A stretch of 64,000 nt of DNA, taken from Schistocephalus solidus. Taxonomy: Eukaryota > Platyhelminthes > Cestoda > Diphyllobothriidea > Diphyllobothriidae. The position numbers were made by a program, and so were the translations under genes. Of this stretch, positions 12,601 through 21,212 are shown one piece after another. The DNA lies in assembly GCA_017591395.1 (NCBI GenBank), contig WEDG01004495.1, positions 124,001 to 188,000 of the forward strand, read 5' to 3'. The notes under the pieces were generated by a model, which was not told the DNA's origin, did no database searches, and saw nothing but the letters and a program-made list of their open reading frames with translations. Positions within the stretch are counted from its first letter, which is position 1. The number at the start of each line of letters is the position of its first letter.

Positions 12601-12845
12601 ACTGACAAAGTTGTGTCCCAGATGGTCTTTGAGGCCGACAGATCGTGCAAAAAGCAGGTTGCATGTGTGACAGTAACAGCGATCCCCTTGCGGCAGGGTG
12701 CAGAGATGGAGCGCGGAAGTCATCCGTTTGAGTCTATAAGAAGTGCAGGCCTCAGCATCCTTTCTACAGGCGCGGGCTGTGCGGAAGCCAGCACAGCGAT
12801 AGGTATGAATCTTCGTCGTCTTCTCTTCAAATAACAGTTTTGCAC
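6514..12845 (-). CDS. ZCCHC4: ZCCHC4 orthologue, rRNA N6-adenosine methyltransferase (multi-exon, partial)
   Basis: In the known family, ZCCHC4 methylates one adenosine of 28S rRNA. Six exons are placed on the minus strand: 12845-12510, 12463-12312, 12278-12063, 12022-11907, 6846-6771 and 6672-6514. Adjacent exons join in matching phase across the four short introns. Family landmarks appear in the right order: the FCxxC finger read as YCHTCNLLF, LRRPSYLLEPL, the VLCVGAPRL strand, LLDID, the catalytic DPPF, PYF with MLDYK, then RFCEDCQRY and the HCxxC cysteine cluster ending at TGA. The placed exons encode about 350 residues against about 510 in vertebrates. The first exon, carrying the start and the CPHG of the GRF finger, and at least one exon between MLDYK and RFC were not found. 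A T9 run at 12217-12225 puts the catalytic exon out of frame. The roughly 5-kb intron contains SINEs and an RTE tail. The identity rests on motif order and no search was run. Confidence 0.9.
6771..6846 (-). CDS. ZCCHC4: ZCCHC4 exon: RFCxxCQRY zinc-binding start
   Basis: This is one base plus 25 codons between the acceptor TATGAATTATAG and the donor GTAATT. It encodes FCEDCQRYSSVDNPHC then DICKACTTL, with the CxxC...HCxxCxxC spacing of the ZCCHC4 C-terminal cysteine-rich (DHHC-like) domain. It needs a preceding exon that ends with two bases. A phase-compatible open frame at 7247-7075 exists but shows no family similarity. Confidence 0.87.
7526..7663 (-). CDS. Short ORF, 45 codons, possible exon
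   Basis: An ATG preceded by an in-frame TGA opens a 45-codon frame with protein-like composition (REDVTFRSLTKARKL, then NFKKMAG) that ends at TAA. A GTTAAG near the end could be a donor. It is inside the large ZCCHC4 intron, on the same strand. There is only faint resemblance to p25-alpha/TPPP proteins, not enough to name it. It may be a fortuitous frame. Confidence 0.25.
   Translation of the reverse strand: MDQRSVEGFSYHDREDVTFRSLTKARKLADKGAKLGDSNFKKMAG
8158..8439 (+). CDS. Candidate internal exon of an unidentified plus-strand gene
   Basis: The stretch has a good acceptor (TTCCTTGCTTTACAG), 93 open codons and a strong donor (GTAAGT at 8440). Both ends are in the same phase (one base before the first codon, two bases after the last). 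The product reads as a globular, non-repetitive protein, with landmarks HHVFLLHTDDQRTF, PWVKFANDIVSDH and GCDYIAIAI. A very weak likeness to the TDD and SD segments of FUT8/NodZ-type fucosyltransferases was noted but is not sufficient to name it. It lies antisense inside the large ZCCHC4 intron. No partner exons were found. Confidence 0.45.
8470..8484 (+). repeat. Poly-C run (15 C)
   Basis: Fifteen consecutive C residues lie in a C-rich tract 30 bases downstream of the donor at 8440. The minus strand is therefore an uninterrupted G run with quadruplex potential. Such runs are also prone to sequencing-length error. Confidence 0.9.
9541..9655 (-). repeat. tRNA-derived SINE, minus copy
   Basis: On the minus strand, 9655-9573 reads as a tRNA-like unit. 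It has a D-arm TAGGTCAAGTGACTAGAGC, a loop with GTA in the anticodon position, and a T-arm GTGGGTTCGAATCCCA with box B GGTTCGAATCC. The acceptor pairs are imperfect. The 3' flank (TCGAGTTTTTTACAAGTGG then GTCAAAGGAATT) matches the flank of the plus copy at 9943-9973, so the repeat extends past the tRNA-like part. This indicates a SINE, not a tRNA gene. Confidence 0.75.
9860..9975 (+). repeat. tRNA-derived SINE, plus copy (tRNA-like 9860-9942)
   Basis: This copy has a perfect 7-bp acceptor stem (GGCCTCG with CGAGGCC), a D-arm with box A TAGCTCAGTTGGCTAGAGC and a T-arm GTGGGTTCGAATCCCAC. The anticodon loop is poor: a GTTTT/AAAGC stem around GCGTACT, with C where U33 is expected. The variable region is about 13-15 nt. 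Because the copy at 9655-9541 shares sequence well beyond the tRNA part, a SINE is more likely than a functional tRNA. A tRNA-Tyr-like ancestor is possible. Confidence 0.75.
10590..10745 (-). mobile_element. 5'-truncated RTE-type LINE, 3' tail copy 3
   Basis: Read on the minus strand, the block carries the shared GACTCTATCTTG, GGTAGATGCAG and GGTGCAGGG-type boxes and ends at GACGGTCGAACTAG, like the other tails. It is shorter and more diverged than copies 1 and 2. The 167-codon minus open frame running through it (10774-10271) has no motif and is not called as a gene. Confidence 0.6.
10746..11906. other. Intron of ZCCHC4, no further feature resolved
   Basis: The missing ZCCHC4 exon carrying the VxYxNH...RIFTN segment was looked for here and not found. 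Short open frames on both strands lack motifs. Confidence 0.4.
11907..12022 (-). CDS. ZCCHC4: ZCCHC4 exon: PYF...MLDYK segment
   Basis: The acceptor TTATTTTTTTTAG opens an exon of two bases plus 38 codons that ends at a GTACTT donor. It encodes MMTLPYFLGPKLF and MKMLDYK, corresponding to the family's FPYFFESRI and QMLDYQ. The preceding intron is 40 nt. The next family segment (VxYxNH through RIFTN) was not found downstream, so at least one exon is missing between here and 6846. Confidence 0.88.
12063..12278 (-). CDS. ZCCHC4: ZCCHC4 catalytic exon (DPPF) with homopolymer frameshift
   Basis: The exon starts after TTTCCCTAG with SQFYAPEVF, matching the family SQFY segment. It runs to FNMLNGHF and then meets nine T residues at 12225-12217. 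Beyond this run the family frame resumes one base out of register with EEDTGCAA, GRSIIFCDPPF and LQPLMVAL. DPPF is the substrate-adenine-binding signature of N6-adenine methyltransferases. The donor is a perfect GTGAGT, and one base is left over. Seven or ten T residues would restore the phase, so either an assembly indel or a real inactivating change is present. Confidence 0.88.
12312..12463 (-). CDS. ZCCHC4: ZCCHC4 exon: methyltransferase AdoMet-binding strands
   Basis: The acceptor is TTTTTCTCCCTAG and the donor is GTTTGT. The exon is two bases plus 50 codons. It encodes FLVAVF, then VLCVGAPRL (the family's glycine-containing strand after helix 1), then FLLDIDARL (the acidic strand that contacts AdoMet). 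It is flanked by introns of 46 and 33 nt, which are very short but within the range known for flatworms. Confidence 0.9.
12510..12845 (-). CDS. ZCCHC4: ZCCHC4 exon: end of GRF finger and FCxxC finger
   Basis: The exon is bounded by an acceptor TTCTATTTCTAG and a donor GTCACT. It starts with two bases completing a glycine codon and ends with one base. It begins GAKLLFEE, which corresponds to the segment just after the CPHG of the GRF-type finger. It continues through cysteines in TYRC and ARACRKDAEAC, then a CYCHTC finger, then LRRPSYLLEPL. The donor was chosen because it gives an ungapped 18-residue alignment into the next exon and keeps phase. Two-thirds of the exon is upstream of any ATG, so it is internal. 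Confidence 0.88.
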
Positions 12846-13317
12846 CTAGAAATAGAAGATTTTGTTAAGAACTTAAAGTAGAACAAAGTACTAACTGCAA
12901 TGGCCAAGAGGTAATGTGTAGTTCAATAGTAAAATGGCTTACTGCTCAGCTAGCAGAGACAGACACCCAACATTTCTAGACAACGGTGATTAAATCATGG
13001 CCATTAACAACTCGAGTACGGACCAAAAAGCAATTGTTGCATGTACTACGACTCCCGGCGATAAACACGAGGACTGCCAGCGAAAGTAGGCCTGTGGCTG
13101 CCTGGCAGCAACGCCTTATAAATACTGCGCAACTTGTGCCCCAAGTACCCTTTTCTGCAACTGTCTCTGATTATGGGTTCAACAGAGAATCCAAAACTTC
13201 AGGTCAATAAACACTGTTCCAGTGATCACCTATTTTTCTTGTGAGCTGCTTCCCGGAACTCGACTGTTCGCCTCTATCAACAAACAAGCCTTTTGTCACC
13301 TAATATGTGATTACATC

Positions 13318-13715
13318 ACGCACCTAAACGGACCGCGGGCCAGATGCTCTGGGCCAACACAGGGACCAAATTAGGGTACGAACGGCGTTATTAGTATTCT
13401 GGGTTTAGGTCCAATATGAAAAGCCAAACATGGGGGTGCGCGTGCCGAACATGGGCATGCGTAGGTGCAGGCTCATGCCGCACCCCGCTCTCCCACTCCG
13501 TGGAAGATGCTTCATCTGCGCCCGATCAAGCCTCCGGTCTTCTTGACTATGTCTTGACACTGGGCATATGCGGGTAAGGGAAGAGAGAGTGCGGTAGATG
13601 CATTGCAAGTCTAATATCACTTAAAACTAATTAACGCACAATTCACCGTCTCTGCAACATTTTTCTGTGGAGCATACGGTGGACATCGTTGGACTACGAC
13701 GGTCGAATCGACATC
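13318..13715 (+). mobile_element. 5'-truncated RTE-type LINE, 3' tail copy 2
   Basis: It starts with CCTAAACGGACCGCGGGCCAG, parallel to CCTAAACGGGCCACGTGGTAG of copy 1. It continues through CCGGTCTTCTTGACT and GCGGTAGATGCATTGCAAG, and ends ACGACGGTCGAATCG. Copies 1 and 2 start at about the same internal point, so they could also be read as one short interspersed unit derived from the LINE tail. Confidence 0.72.
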
Positions 13716-15440
13716 ACGCACCACAGAACTTAGCTGTGTTCATGGTCCACATGTGATTAGGTAGACGAATATAATCTGTGAGGAGGTGGGTATCGTAAGT
13801 GACTGTTCTTTAAACCTGGCCACATGCATATGCCGGAGAGTATAGGCGGCTACAGAGTTCATAATATAACCATAGCCAACATTGGCATGACGAAAATTTT
13901 GCTAAATTGCCCGTGTTTGCTAGTAACCACGTACTTTCACGCGTTGTCACGTACAGCCTGTCTTTACCCTGTCGGTCCAGTAGGTCGATGTTGCCTGTAG
14001 GGCCTGTGCACCACAGTGGGGGTCAGGAAGTGACTTACGGATGCCACGCTTGCATGCCACGCCTGCGTCCCACGTCTTTGGTATTTCTTTTAATAAGCGT
14101 AGGTGCATGATCGAAAAGGACAGAGCAGTGGAGAGGATTGAACCTTTGACGGTGGAAACAATTAATCACGACTGGAAATAATTTTATTCTTAGAATGGTG
14201 AGAACATTGGTTGACGGAGGGACTGCACAGCCAGGGAGACACTAGAGGTTTAGCATACAAACATGACGTCAACAAATAATAACGGCGTGGACAACTAATG
14301 AGATGAAAGCAGGAAGTACGCAACCACAGTGACAACACCAACACCGGATATGGAGAATAAAACTAACGTCAATGCAAACGCGAAGGATAATCTAAGTCGG
14401 GAGATCAGCAACGGCCTAAGCACCGATGCCGGCAACAGTTGATAAGTTTGACAGAGCCTGGCAGTGTATTATTGAGGAACATTACGTCGCTAAGGGTAGT
14501 GACAAATTACTCTTCACCATTAATTCGTCAGTGCAGCCAGTAACACTAAGGCATGTCTTCTTTAAATGCCTATCGGACTTCCAGTGCTTTATGCCTTCGA
14601 GGTGTCAGAAGAGTTAACACAGTTCACGAGATCGGCTAGTTATTTTGTGGATAAGCCAGTTAAAGAGAATAAGCCTTAAAAACATAACCTGATATTAATG
14701 CTGAATGGCAGGAAAAATGCATATTAGCGTGGCATATCTTGGAAGGCAACATAAATTAAAGTAAGCTGTGTTGGTATGACGAAACTTACCATGATAACAT
14801 GTTGGCGCATTCTCAGTCACTGACGCACCAGAATACACTCCTCTCTTTCTGACGCCCGTTTTTTTTGTCATTTAAACACCTAATAAGCAAAAAAAAAAAC
14901 GGATTAAACCTATACTCTATAGTATTATAAGGGCAATGCATATGAATAGTACTTTTTTTCATCTTTTAACAGTTACAATAAATCAGGCGCACGCCAATCT
15001 GAGTGTCGCATCAAAGCAGACTACCTTCATCCTCAGAAGGTCGAGACTGCGACGAGATGAACATCAACAGATTGCAAAATGACCAATTACACAACCCCAA
15101 GGGCTAAGCAACAAAGATAAGCGAAGCTGTTTAGCCCTATTTATGCCTACCTTAGAACACCCAGGCCTCCAGTTGAATGGTAGGGATGCCAAGGCGGCCG
15201 AAAAACAGAAATGACACAATGATGGACCTTGTCAAGGAGACCTGACTGATGGAAAAAAAGTATGCCATCGTCTGCATTGGAACCCCTGATCAGGTCTGGG
15301 CCCAAGGACGTGAAGGTTTTCAGGACGGATGGCAATACAGTATCGTTAATTATTGTATAGTGGTCTCCTGGTTAATAGGAAATTGATGATGGCTGTGTTG
15401 TAATCAAACTAGCCACAATCACGAAATGATATAGCACGAT
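13716..15440. other. Unassigned intergenic DNA
   Basis: Nothing convincing was seen. The first ZCCHC4 exon (start codon and CPHG) may lie in or upstream of this stretch, but no in-phase candidate was identified. Confidence 0.4.
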
Positions 15441-15446
15441 CGAAAG

Positions 15447-15740
15447 AGGATGGAAGAGTCAGAATGAATGAGTACTCCAGAAGTAGCCTTTAGAAATTGT
15501 AAAATTGACGTATCGGAAATAAAGCGAGAAACAAAACAGTAGTAAATGGGATATTCTTTGGTCAGAGCAATAAAGTAACATGACCTTTTCCCAGACCAAC
15601 AGATAGAGGGATCAGGGTATCGGCAAATCTAGTTGGGGAGTTTGCATGTGACAGATTCTAAAGGTGTCTGTTGAGAAGGTAGTATAGATGAACGCACTAT
15701 TGTTTTTTTACTCAATATCTCCAGGTTGTACACGCGGACA
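15447..15740 (-). repeat. Putative 3' LTR of the Gypsy element
   Basis: It begins GGAAGAGTCAGAATGAATGA, which parallels GGAAGAATCAAAATCAATGA at 19168. Shared blocks continue through GAAACAAAACAGTAGTAAAT / GAAACAGGACAGTAGTAAAT and ACATGAC / GCATGAC. The repeats are clearly diverged and the inner boundary is approximate. No target-site duplication was fixed. Confidence 0.65.
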
Positions 15741-16256
15741 TTGCCATCGCTATGGGCAGAACTCTATGTTAGCTGAACTGATGTCAAGGTTCTGCTCAGT
15801 AGTGCGTGAGCGGTCAGGGGAAAACGGACTGGAACCTTCGATTAAGGGTGTGGCCGTCTCCTGATGATAATGTGGGATATCTTTTTTTCCTCGGGAAGCA
15901 AGCTGTCAAATGGATACCATTTAGTCCCTGTCATAAGCGAAAATTGTGTGAACGTACTGAAGGTTGCACTGAAGCAGTTCAACCTTCTCAACAAGTGGAT
16001 CATACTGAGACTGCTGATCGGAGCTCGTTAACAGGACTCGGCCAAGAGGAGTAAACCACATAAGGACAGTTGTCACAGTGTTTAACCCTTGATAAGAGAT
16101 AAACATTCTTGCACGTGGTGCCACATAAGTATCGATACACAAATGAATGTAATGCATACGAGAGAATGATTCCCAGCGCATGACAGGCAAATTTAGAATA
16201 AATTAACTTGGAGCAAGTAAAATAGTCTTCCAGAAAGTTTGATTCAAACGCTCAAT

Positions 16257-16469
16257 CTAATCGTTTCCTTGGTGATCGTACGGAGTTATGCTACTAGTCA
16301 CCACTCCCTTATCACGGAGGAATTGTTGAACTTTGTTTGACATTAATAACGATCCCCGATCGGTGTGGATGTACGAAGGAGTACCGAAGATGGAGAAGAG
16401 CTGAAATAAACACCTAATAGCTGTTTCAGCGAATGGACGAAAATGCAAGAAGAAAACGACAATATCCAT
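16257..16469 (-). pseudogene. Gypsy integrase core remnant
   Basis: LFSIFGTPSYIHTDRGSLLM followed by QQFLRDKGVVTSSITPYDHQ is the integrase DDE core around the second catalytic Asp (HTDRGS) and the TPYHPQGNG segment, here ending in Gly-Asn-Asp. The third catalytic Glu segment beyond this is missing from the frame. Confidence 0.82.
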
Positions 16470-16620
16470 AAATAATTGTCGACAGATAGCGACTGCGCGT
16501 CACAGGCGGAAGTGGATATTTGAAGTCCATGGACAACCGTTCGAACGGTTGGGTAGCTTTGAAGAGTTGGCCTTGTGCTTTAGAGAAGAAAAAGAGCTCG
16601 ATTTCAAAGCAGGTTTGACA

Positions 16621-16863
16621 TCAAGCGACAAGATTACGAAACTTTTCATTGAAAAGGGAAGATTTCTGACTCAAAAAAGTGCGATAGCAGAGAGATACCA
16701 AGATGAAAAACTGACCTATAAGTTCTTTCATATTGATATTTATTAGCAAGGCCAATGAGAAAGTGTATGGCGCCGCACAGTTTTCTTTGTCGGATCGATA
16801 AACAATGACGAATTTGAATACCAACAACTCCAACCTCCAGCGTTCAATCTTGTCATTTTTCAC
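16621..16863 (-). pseudogene. Gypsy RNase H remnant
   Basis: The frame starts KIERWRLELLVFKFVIVYR and SDKEN, the standard motif at the end of Gypsy RNase H (RxxRWxLxLxxFxFxIxYxxGxxN). The following codons, usually ADTLSR, are replaced by unrelated sequence, indicating a break. Upstream RNase H motifs were not resolved. Confidence 0.78.
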
Positions 16864-17189
16864 TTTCTCCTGTAATTGATTACCATAGATAAAAGTGACA
16901 TAATGCTGATCCGTAATTAGTTTAAAATGATTACAGAGAAGAAATTGCTTCCAGTTGCGTACGGATGTCGCTGCGGCATACCGTTATTTTACGATAGCAG
17001 GTCGGCCCTTTTTGGATAGACTACGCGAAAATTGCGACGTCTGACACATCGGTTTCGCCAACCAATGGTAGGGATTGTGGTTTTCGCAAGTTTTACCTTT
17101 GGTGCCTAAAATGCTTCAATTATTCCTAATGATAGAGGGAAAGTATTTTTATGAATAAACTGATGGATTTTAACTGAACAATTGGATAT

Positions 17190-18102
17190 TCATTGTGAAT
17201 AGTATGCGAACAACCCCACGGTTCGTTGTTGTGACTTAAGATCAAGCGGAGGAGCCATTTCACGCAACAGCTTTAGGCGATCCGGGTCCGGTCTCAGGTT
17301 GCCCTTAGACACTTCATAAACAAGACGCTTGATTCGTTTAACGGCGATCACAATGTTGGCTCCAGTAAAGGTTAGTTCGTATCGTTCGACCACGTTGGGT
17401 TGGCCGCTCACACAAATGGTGATATTGTCCGTGTAAATGAAAATATTCTTGAGGTGTTCGCGCGTAATTAGGTCGTCAATAGTTCGTTGGAAACACACAT
17501 TTCCATTGGACACGCCAACGAGGATTCGAAAAAAATGCAAACGTTTACAAGCATTAAAAGCAGTGTATGTCCTTTGCTTTGTCCAGATAGGTACCTAGCG
17601 AAAGGCGCTCTTGAGATTAAGAGTGCTATACGTGTTGCAGTTTGTAATATTTACAATAATTTCATCTATCCTGGGGGGTGAGTAGGCATCGATGAATGTA
17701 TTAGCTGATCGTCTGGTTATAATCAACAACAACTCGCTTTTTGTGGTTTTCATTAGCTAACACCGGAACCTGGACTCGCCAAGGGGGTGAGGAGAGCTCA
17801 ATTACTCCTTCTGACAGAAAATGAATCGCTTCTTGTACAAATCTCTTCTCAGCGTTAGTGTGCCTACGAATTTCTGCCGAGATAGTTTTGCAGGCTTGTG
17901 TTAGATTAGGAAAAAAGCGAGGATGCTCGACACAAACAAAAGCAAGAGAACTCGGCAAGAACGTAGATTTAGGTTCACCTTTATGACTTTTGACGTTTTT
18001 GTAGCTGAAGAAAGTCATAGTCGAGTAGAACATCGACGCATAAATCCGGCAAGACCGATAGCTTGTAAGCGGTACCTTTATATTCAATCTAGAAAAGAAC
18101 AT
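17190..18102 (-). pseudogene. Gypsy reverse transcriptase remnant
   Basis: Two frames cover the domain. 18102-17701 ends with EGVIELSSPPWRVQVPVL and KKRVVVDYNQT, the usual start of a Gypsy RT. 17540-17190 continues with GVSNGNVCFQRTIDD, an IYTDNI segment in place of the YxDD active-site strand, and RPDPDRLKLL with QRTVGLFAYYSQ. The catalytic Asp pair is degraded (YTDN) and the frames are separated by a break around 17550-17700. Confidence 0.82.
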
Positions 18103-18206
18103 GTCCTTGTGTGGCGCTTCTTAGAGCAGTGGTGGCCATGGATATCGTAGTGCAATTTATTAATGTTCAATCATTTCGGAGTACTAATGGAGATGAGATG
18201 TTAACC

Positions 18207-18527
18207 TCAGAATTCCGTGTCTATTAAGACATGAAAATTAGTTCGCTTTGTCTGTAGTTTAACCACTGCACTTGGAAGGCAGGCAGAAGTAAAAACCGAG
18301 GCTACAGTGGAAATGGTTTGATTTGTAGATGAGAGGACTTTTCGGTTTTTTGATGTCAGGAAAACTTGTTGGAAGTGCCAATTTTTACCGCATCCTTTGC
18401 ATAACCTGTCGCATTCGAGGCATTTCGGACGAGGATTCTCTTCGTACTCACAAAGGAATGTGTTATGGGAGGAACTGAAAGCTACTATTTTAGATGTTTT
18501 AGTAGAGCTGAGTGGAGTTTCGCGCAC
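18207..18527 (-). pseudogene. Gypsy zinc-knuckle and aspartic-protease remnant
   Basis: Cys pairs in KCLECDRLCKGCGKNWHF are remains of nucleocapsid CCHC knuckles, but the last Cys of the knuckle is lost. Further on, LPSAVVKLQTKRTNFHVLID leads to the protease active site. The usual Asp-Thr-Gly triad reads Asp-Thr-Glu here, which is expected to abolish activity. Confidence 0.75.
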
Positions 18528-18711
18528 CTCGGGAGCGGCAGAGGACGAGGCATTCGGAGGTTACTGGTAAGACAGAGACAATTTTCATGAGAATTCCAGT
18601 GACCTTCCAAAATCGAAAGCAGTTCGAAAGTTCAGTGCTTTGTTGCAACAGTTTCTTCCGAATCTGGTGTGATGAAAGGCAACTGATGAAGGCGTTTTTG
18701 ATGGCGCATCA

Positions 18712-19134
18712 TTACGATTTCGTTCTTCCGTAACAGCTTTGAAACTGTAGTCTTGGGCTAAAGACCAGCTTTTGGACTAAATGGTAGAGGGTTTGGCTGC
18801 CTTCTGGTCTGCAAGTCGCTAGAAGATGGCGAGCAAGGATTGCGTTTTGAGGTCTCGGGGTGACGTCTCGCAGTAATCCGACGGCTTCTTCGTAACTGAA
18901 GCATTCACTAATGCACTTCCGAACTGTCGGATAAATATAATTATTCAGAACGCTCATGTTGTTCGGTTGCAGACTTTCGATCGTTATCATGGAATTTTCA
19001 AACATGCGGAACCAGTGGTTCCATTTTTTTGAGGTGTCTGAAGCATTTGGAGCTACCTCTAAGTTCTGGTCAGAGAAATTGATCCATTTTTGACTTGCAA
19101 GATGAATGAATTGTTTTACTGAGAATAGGCACAA
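18712..19134 (-). pseudogene. Gypsy gag (capsid) remnant
   Basis: A 140-codon frame matches the usual flatworm Gypsy capsid pattern: APNASDTSKKWNHWFRMFEN, then Pro-Thr-Val with a Cys/Tyr-rich helix, then ARHLLATCRPEGSQTLYHLV. It corresponds to the capsid helix region that precedes the zinc knuckles. No start context was resolved, and the frame closes before the knuckles. Confidence 0.8.
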
Positions 19135-19164
19135 TCAAGTGGGTGGGATTGCACTAATGAAGTA

Positions 19165-19440
19165 GGGTGGAAGAATCAAAATCAATGAGTACCCTAGAAT
19201 TGGGCTTTGATCATCTTATAATTAACGTATTGGGACTAAAACCAGAAACAGGACAGTAGTAAATTCGAAATAATTTCACCAGGATGATACGTTAGCATGA
19301 CTGGCAGGTAGAGATGTTAACCACCTACTGATAAACAGTCATCCGCAATTGACAAGTCAGTCTGGCGAACGGATTAAATAGGGAAGTACACAACAAATAT
19401 CCACCAAATCTACCTAAGTTTACTCTTTGAGTATTTTCGT
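19165..19440 (-). repeat. Putative 5' LTR of the Gypsy element
   Basis: This is the partner of the repeat at 15447, in the same orientation. The outer boundary (toward 19440) is uncertain because similarity fades. LTR divergence of this degree implies an old insertion. A primer-binding site should follow on the minus strand near 19160, but no tRNA match was established. Confidence 0.65.
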
Positions 19441-20924
19441 ACGTTTTAGAACGCACGGAGACAAAATAAGACGACGTGGTGGTCTCCGTTTTTAAGGAGG
19501 AAACCTTATTCTTCCCTCGTGGTAGTAACAAGGGCATTGTTGTCAACAGAAGACGATCGCGTTTTTGGTTTGGCCGCGGCCTCTGGTGCGGCCAATAGAA
19601 GCGTTCTTCAGAAGAAAAAACTTATGGTATGCATTCGGAATTTCTGAACGTGAGCGAATAATACAAAAATACGAGTGTGAATAAAACAGCGGCATACGCT
19701 GAAGGGATTTAGTAATTTGCGCTAATGCCAGCGCCCGGCAAGGTTATCATTTCACCTATCCTCTTTAATGATAAGCTGAGAGCAGGTTTAGCTAGCAGTG
19801 CTCTATCAATACAAGAGCATGTAAGTCCAACAAGACCTCTTCTCGGACTCGGAAACGCGATAGAGCTCAGCAAAATGCAAATATACGAGTGTATGAGGCT
19901 GAGGTTACAAATTTCTTGCTTTAACGAAACAAAAAGTGGCCATCAAGAACAGATGGCCCAGAGATGATCCATGTATTTTGCAACTACTGGTTTTGTACAA
20001 AACCGAAGATTCTTTCCAGAAACTATGTAGTGAACATGCAAGGCTACCGCCAGTCGTGAATACGCGATAATGAAGCACTAGGAGACAGCCATCAACGATA
20101 GTTGTGGTTCACACAATACGTCGACCTGAAAGGTAGCTTGTTCCGGATGACATCTTCCAAAATTCTGTTTGAGTTAGCACTGCCACTGTTATCCAAGTGA
20201 CAATGTGCGCATAAGGTATTAAGTCGGATTGGAGGGAATGTCGGGCTTATCAGTCTTTGGAAATTGATCATCGAAACTGATACAATTGATGCGTGCTAAA
20301 CAGGCAGTTACGGTGCATTGTCCGCAAGTACTCATCACGCTGCTGTCTCTGTAGCCATCTAAATCAACACAGATGTTGAGAGACACAAGTATTTCACCCA
20401 GGTTGTTGAACCGCTTGGTACACAAGGAAACGACGCTAATGGTTGCAGATGCCTTGTGACGTTCAGAAAAATTTGGACATAATTATAATCTCAGTGTCAG
20501 AACAGCTACCAGTAACGGGTTGTTTTCAACTGGGGGGAAGCAGCGGGCTTAAAGGACGATTAACATTACCAACTAAGAGCCAAAGGTAAGAATCAATAGA
20601 AATGCTTTCAGAATGTGGTTGATGACGCGTAGGCGGTATGCGTGCATACACAAAAACCAAAAAAGAATACAATGGATGCTGTTACAGGACACTCACTATA
20701 TTGTGTTTCCTTCAATTCTGCTGCAGTACCAACAATAGGCAGGCTTAGCACCTTATTTTGAGCACTCCTTAGTATCATATACCACCTCCCAGCATTTCGC
20801 TAGACGATCATATATTAAGATTGGTTTGTCTGGGGTATATTCCAACTCAGTGCACATAATCCCTGACAACATTATTCTTGCTAAATAATAGCAACCGTGT
20901 CGAAGAAAAACGCTTAGGTCCCGG
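19441..20924. other. Unassigned DNA between two Gypsy remnants
   Basis: A minus frame at 20425-20219 (68 codons, Cys-containing) has no recognised motif or splice support. Nothing else can be named. Confidence 0.4.
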
Positions 20925-21005
20925 AGGCCTCGTCAGGGCCCGCGGAGGCCTCGTCAGGGGGCCACGGAGGCCTCAGCAGGGACCACGCAGGCATCGACAA
21001 GGATC
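20925..21005 (+). repeat. GC-rich minisatellite, about four units of 20-21 bp
   Basis: Units built on CGGAGGCCTCGTCAGGG repeat four times with decay in the last unit (CACGCAGGCATCGACAAGGA). Each of the first three units contains the palindrome AGGCCT. The array translates to Gly/Arg-rich sequence in the frame 20878-21114, which is not taken as a gene. Confidence 0.8.
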
Positions 21006-21212
21006 GTTAACTAGATTGGAGTCTGTTGGTTCAGCCAATCCGAGAACGGAATACTACCCGACGGCAAATGGTTCTTGCATACATGAAAAAAACGCTCTTG
21101 CTATGCTATCATAAATGGAGTTGTAACGAACTACGAATTGAACAGACTGAAGTCAGTTTACGCGCGGACCCAGGATGGGGGCAGTATAAATGCGTGTCAG
21201 TGAAGATAGCTG

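Larger units (their letters stand above)
15445..19440 (-). mobile_element. Degenerate Ty3/Gypsy LTR retrotransposon
   Basis: Read on the minus strand, the gene order is gag (19134-18712), zinc-knuckle and protease (18527-18207), reverse transcriptase (18102-17190), RNase H (16863-16621) and integrase (16469-16257). That is Ty3/Gypsy order. Related direct repeats at 15447-15740 and 19165-19440 are taken as LTRs. The internal part of about 3.4 kb is shorter than usual and every domain is broken by stops or frameshifts, so the copy is old and inactive. It lies in the same orientation as ZCCHC4. Confidence 0.85.

Noticed and set aside
12502..12723. Single-exon C2H2 zinc-finger ORF starting at an internal Met
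   Set aside because: It is the middle of a ZCCHC4 exon. Reading upstream of the Met continues the family sequence to the splice acceptor.
20878..21114. Gly/Arg-rich protein
   Set aside because: The composition comes from a short minisatellite, and the frame has no other support.
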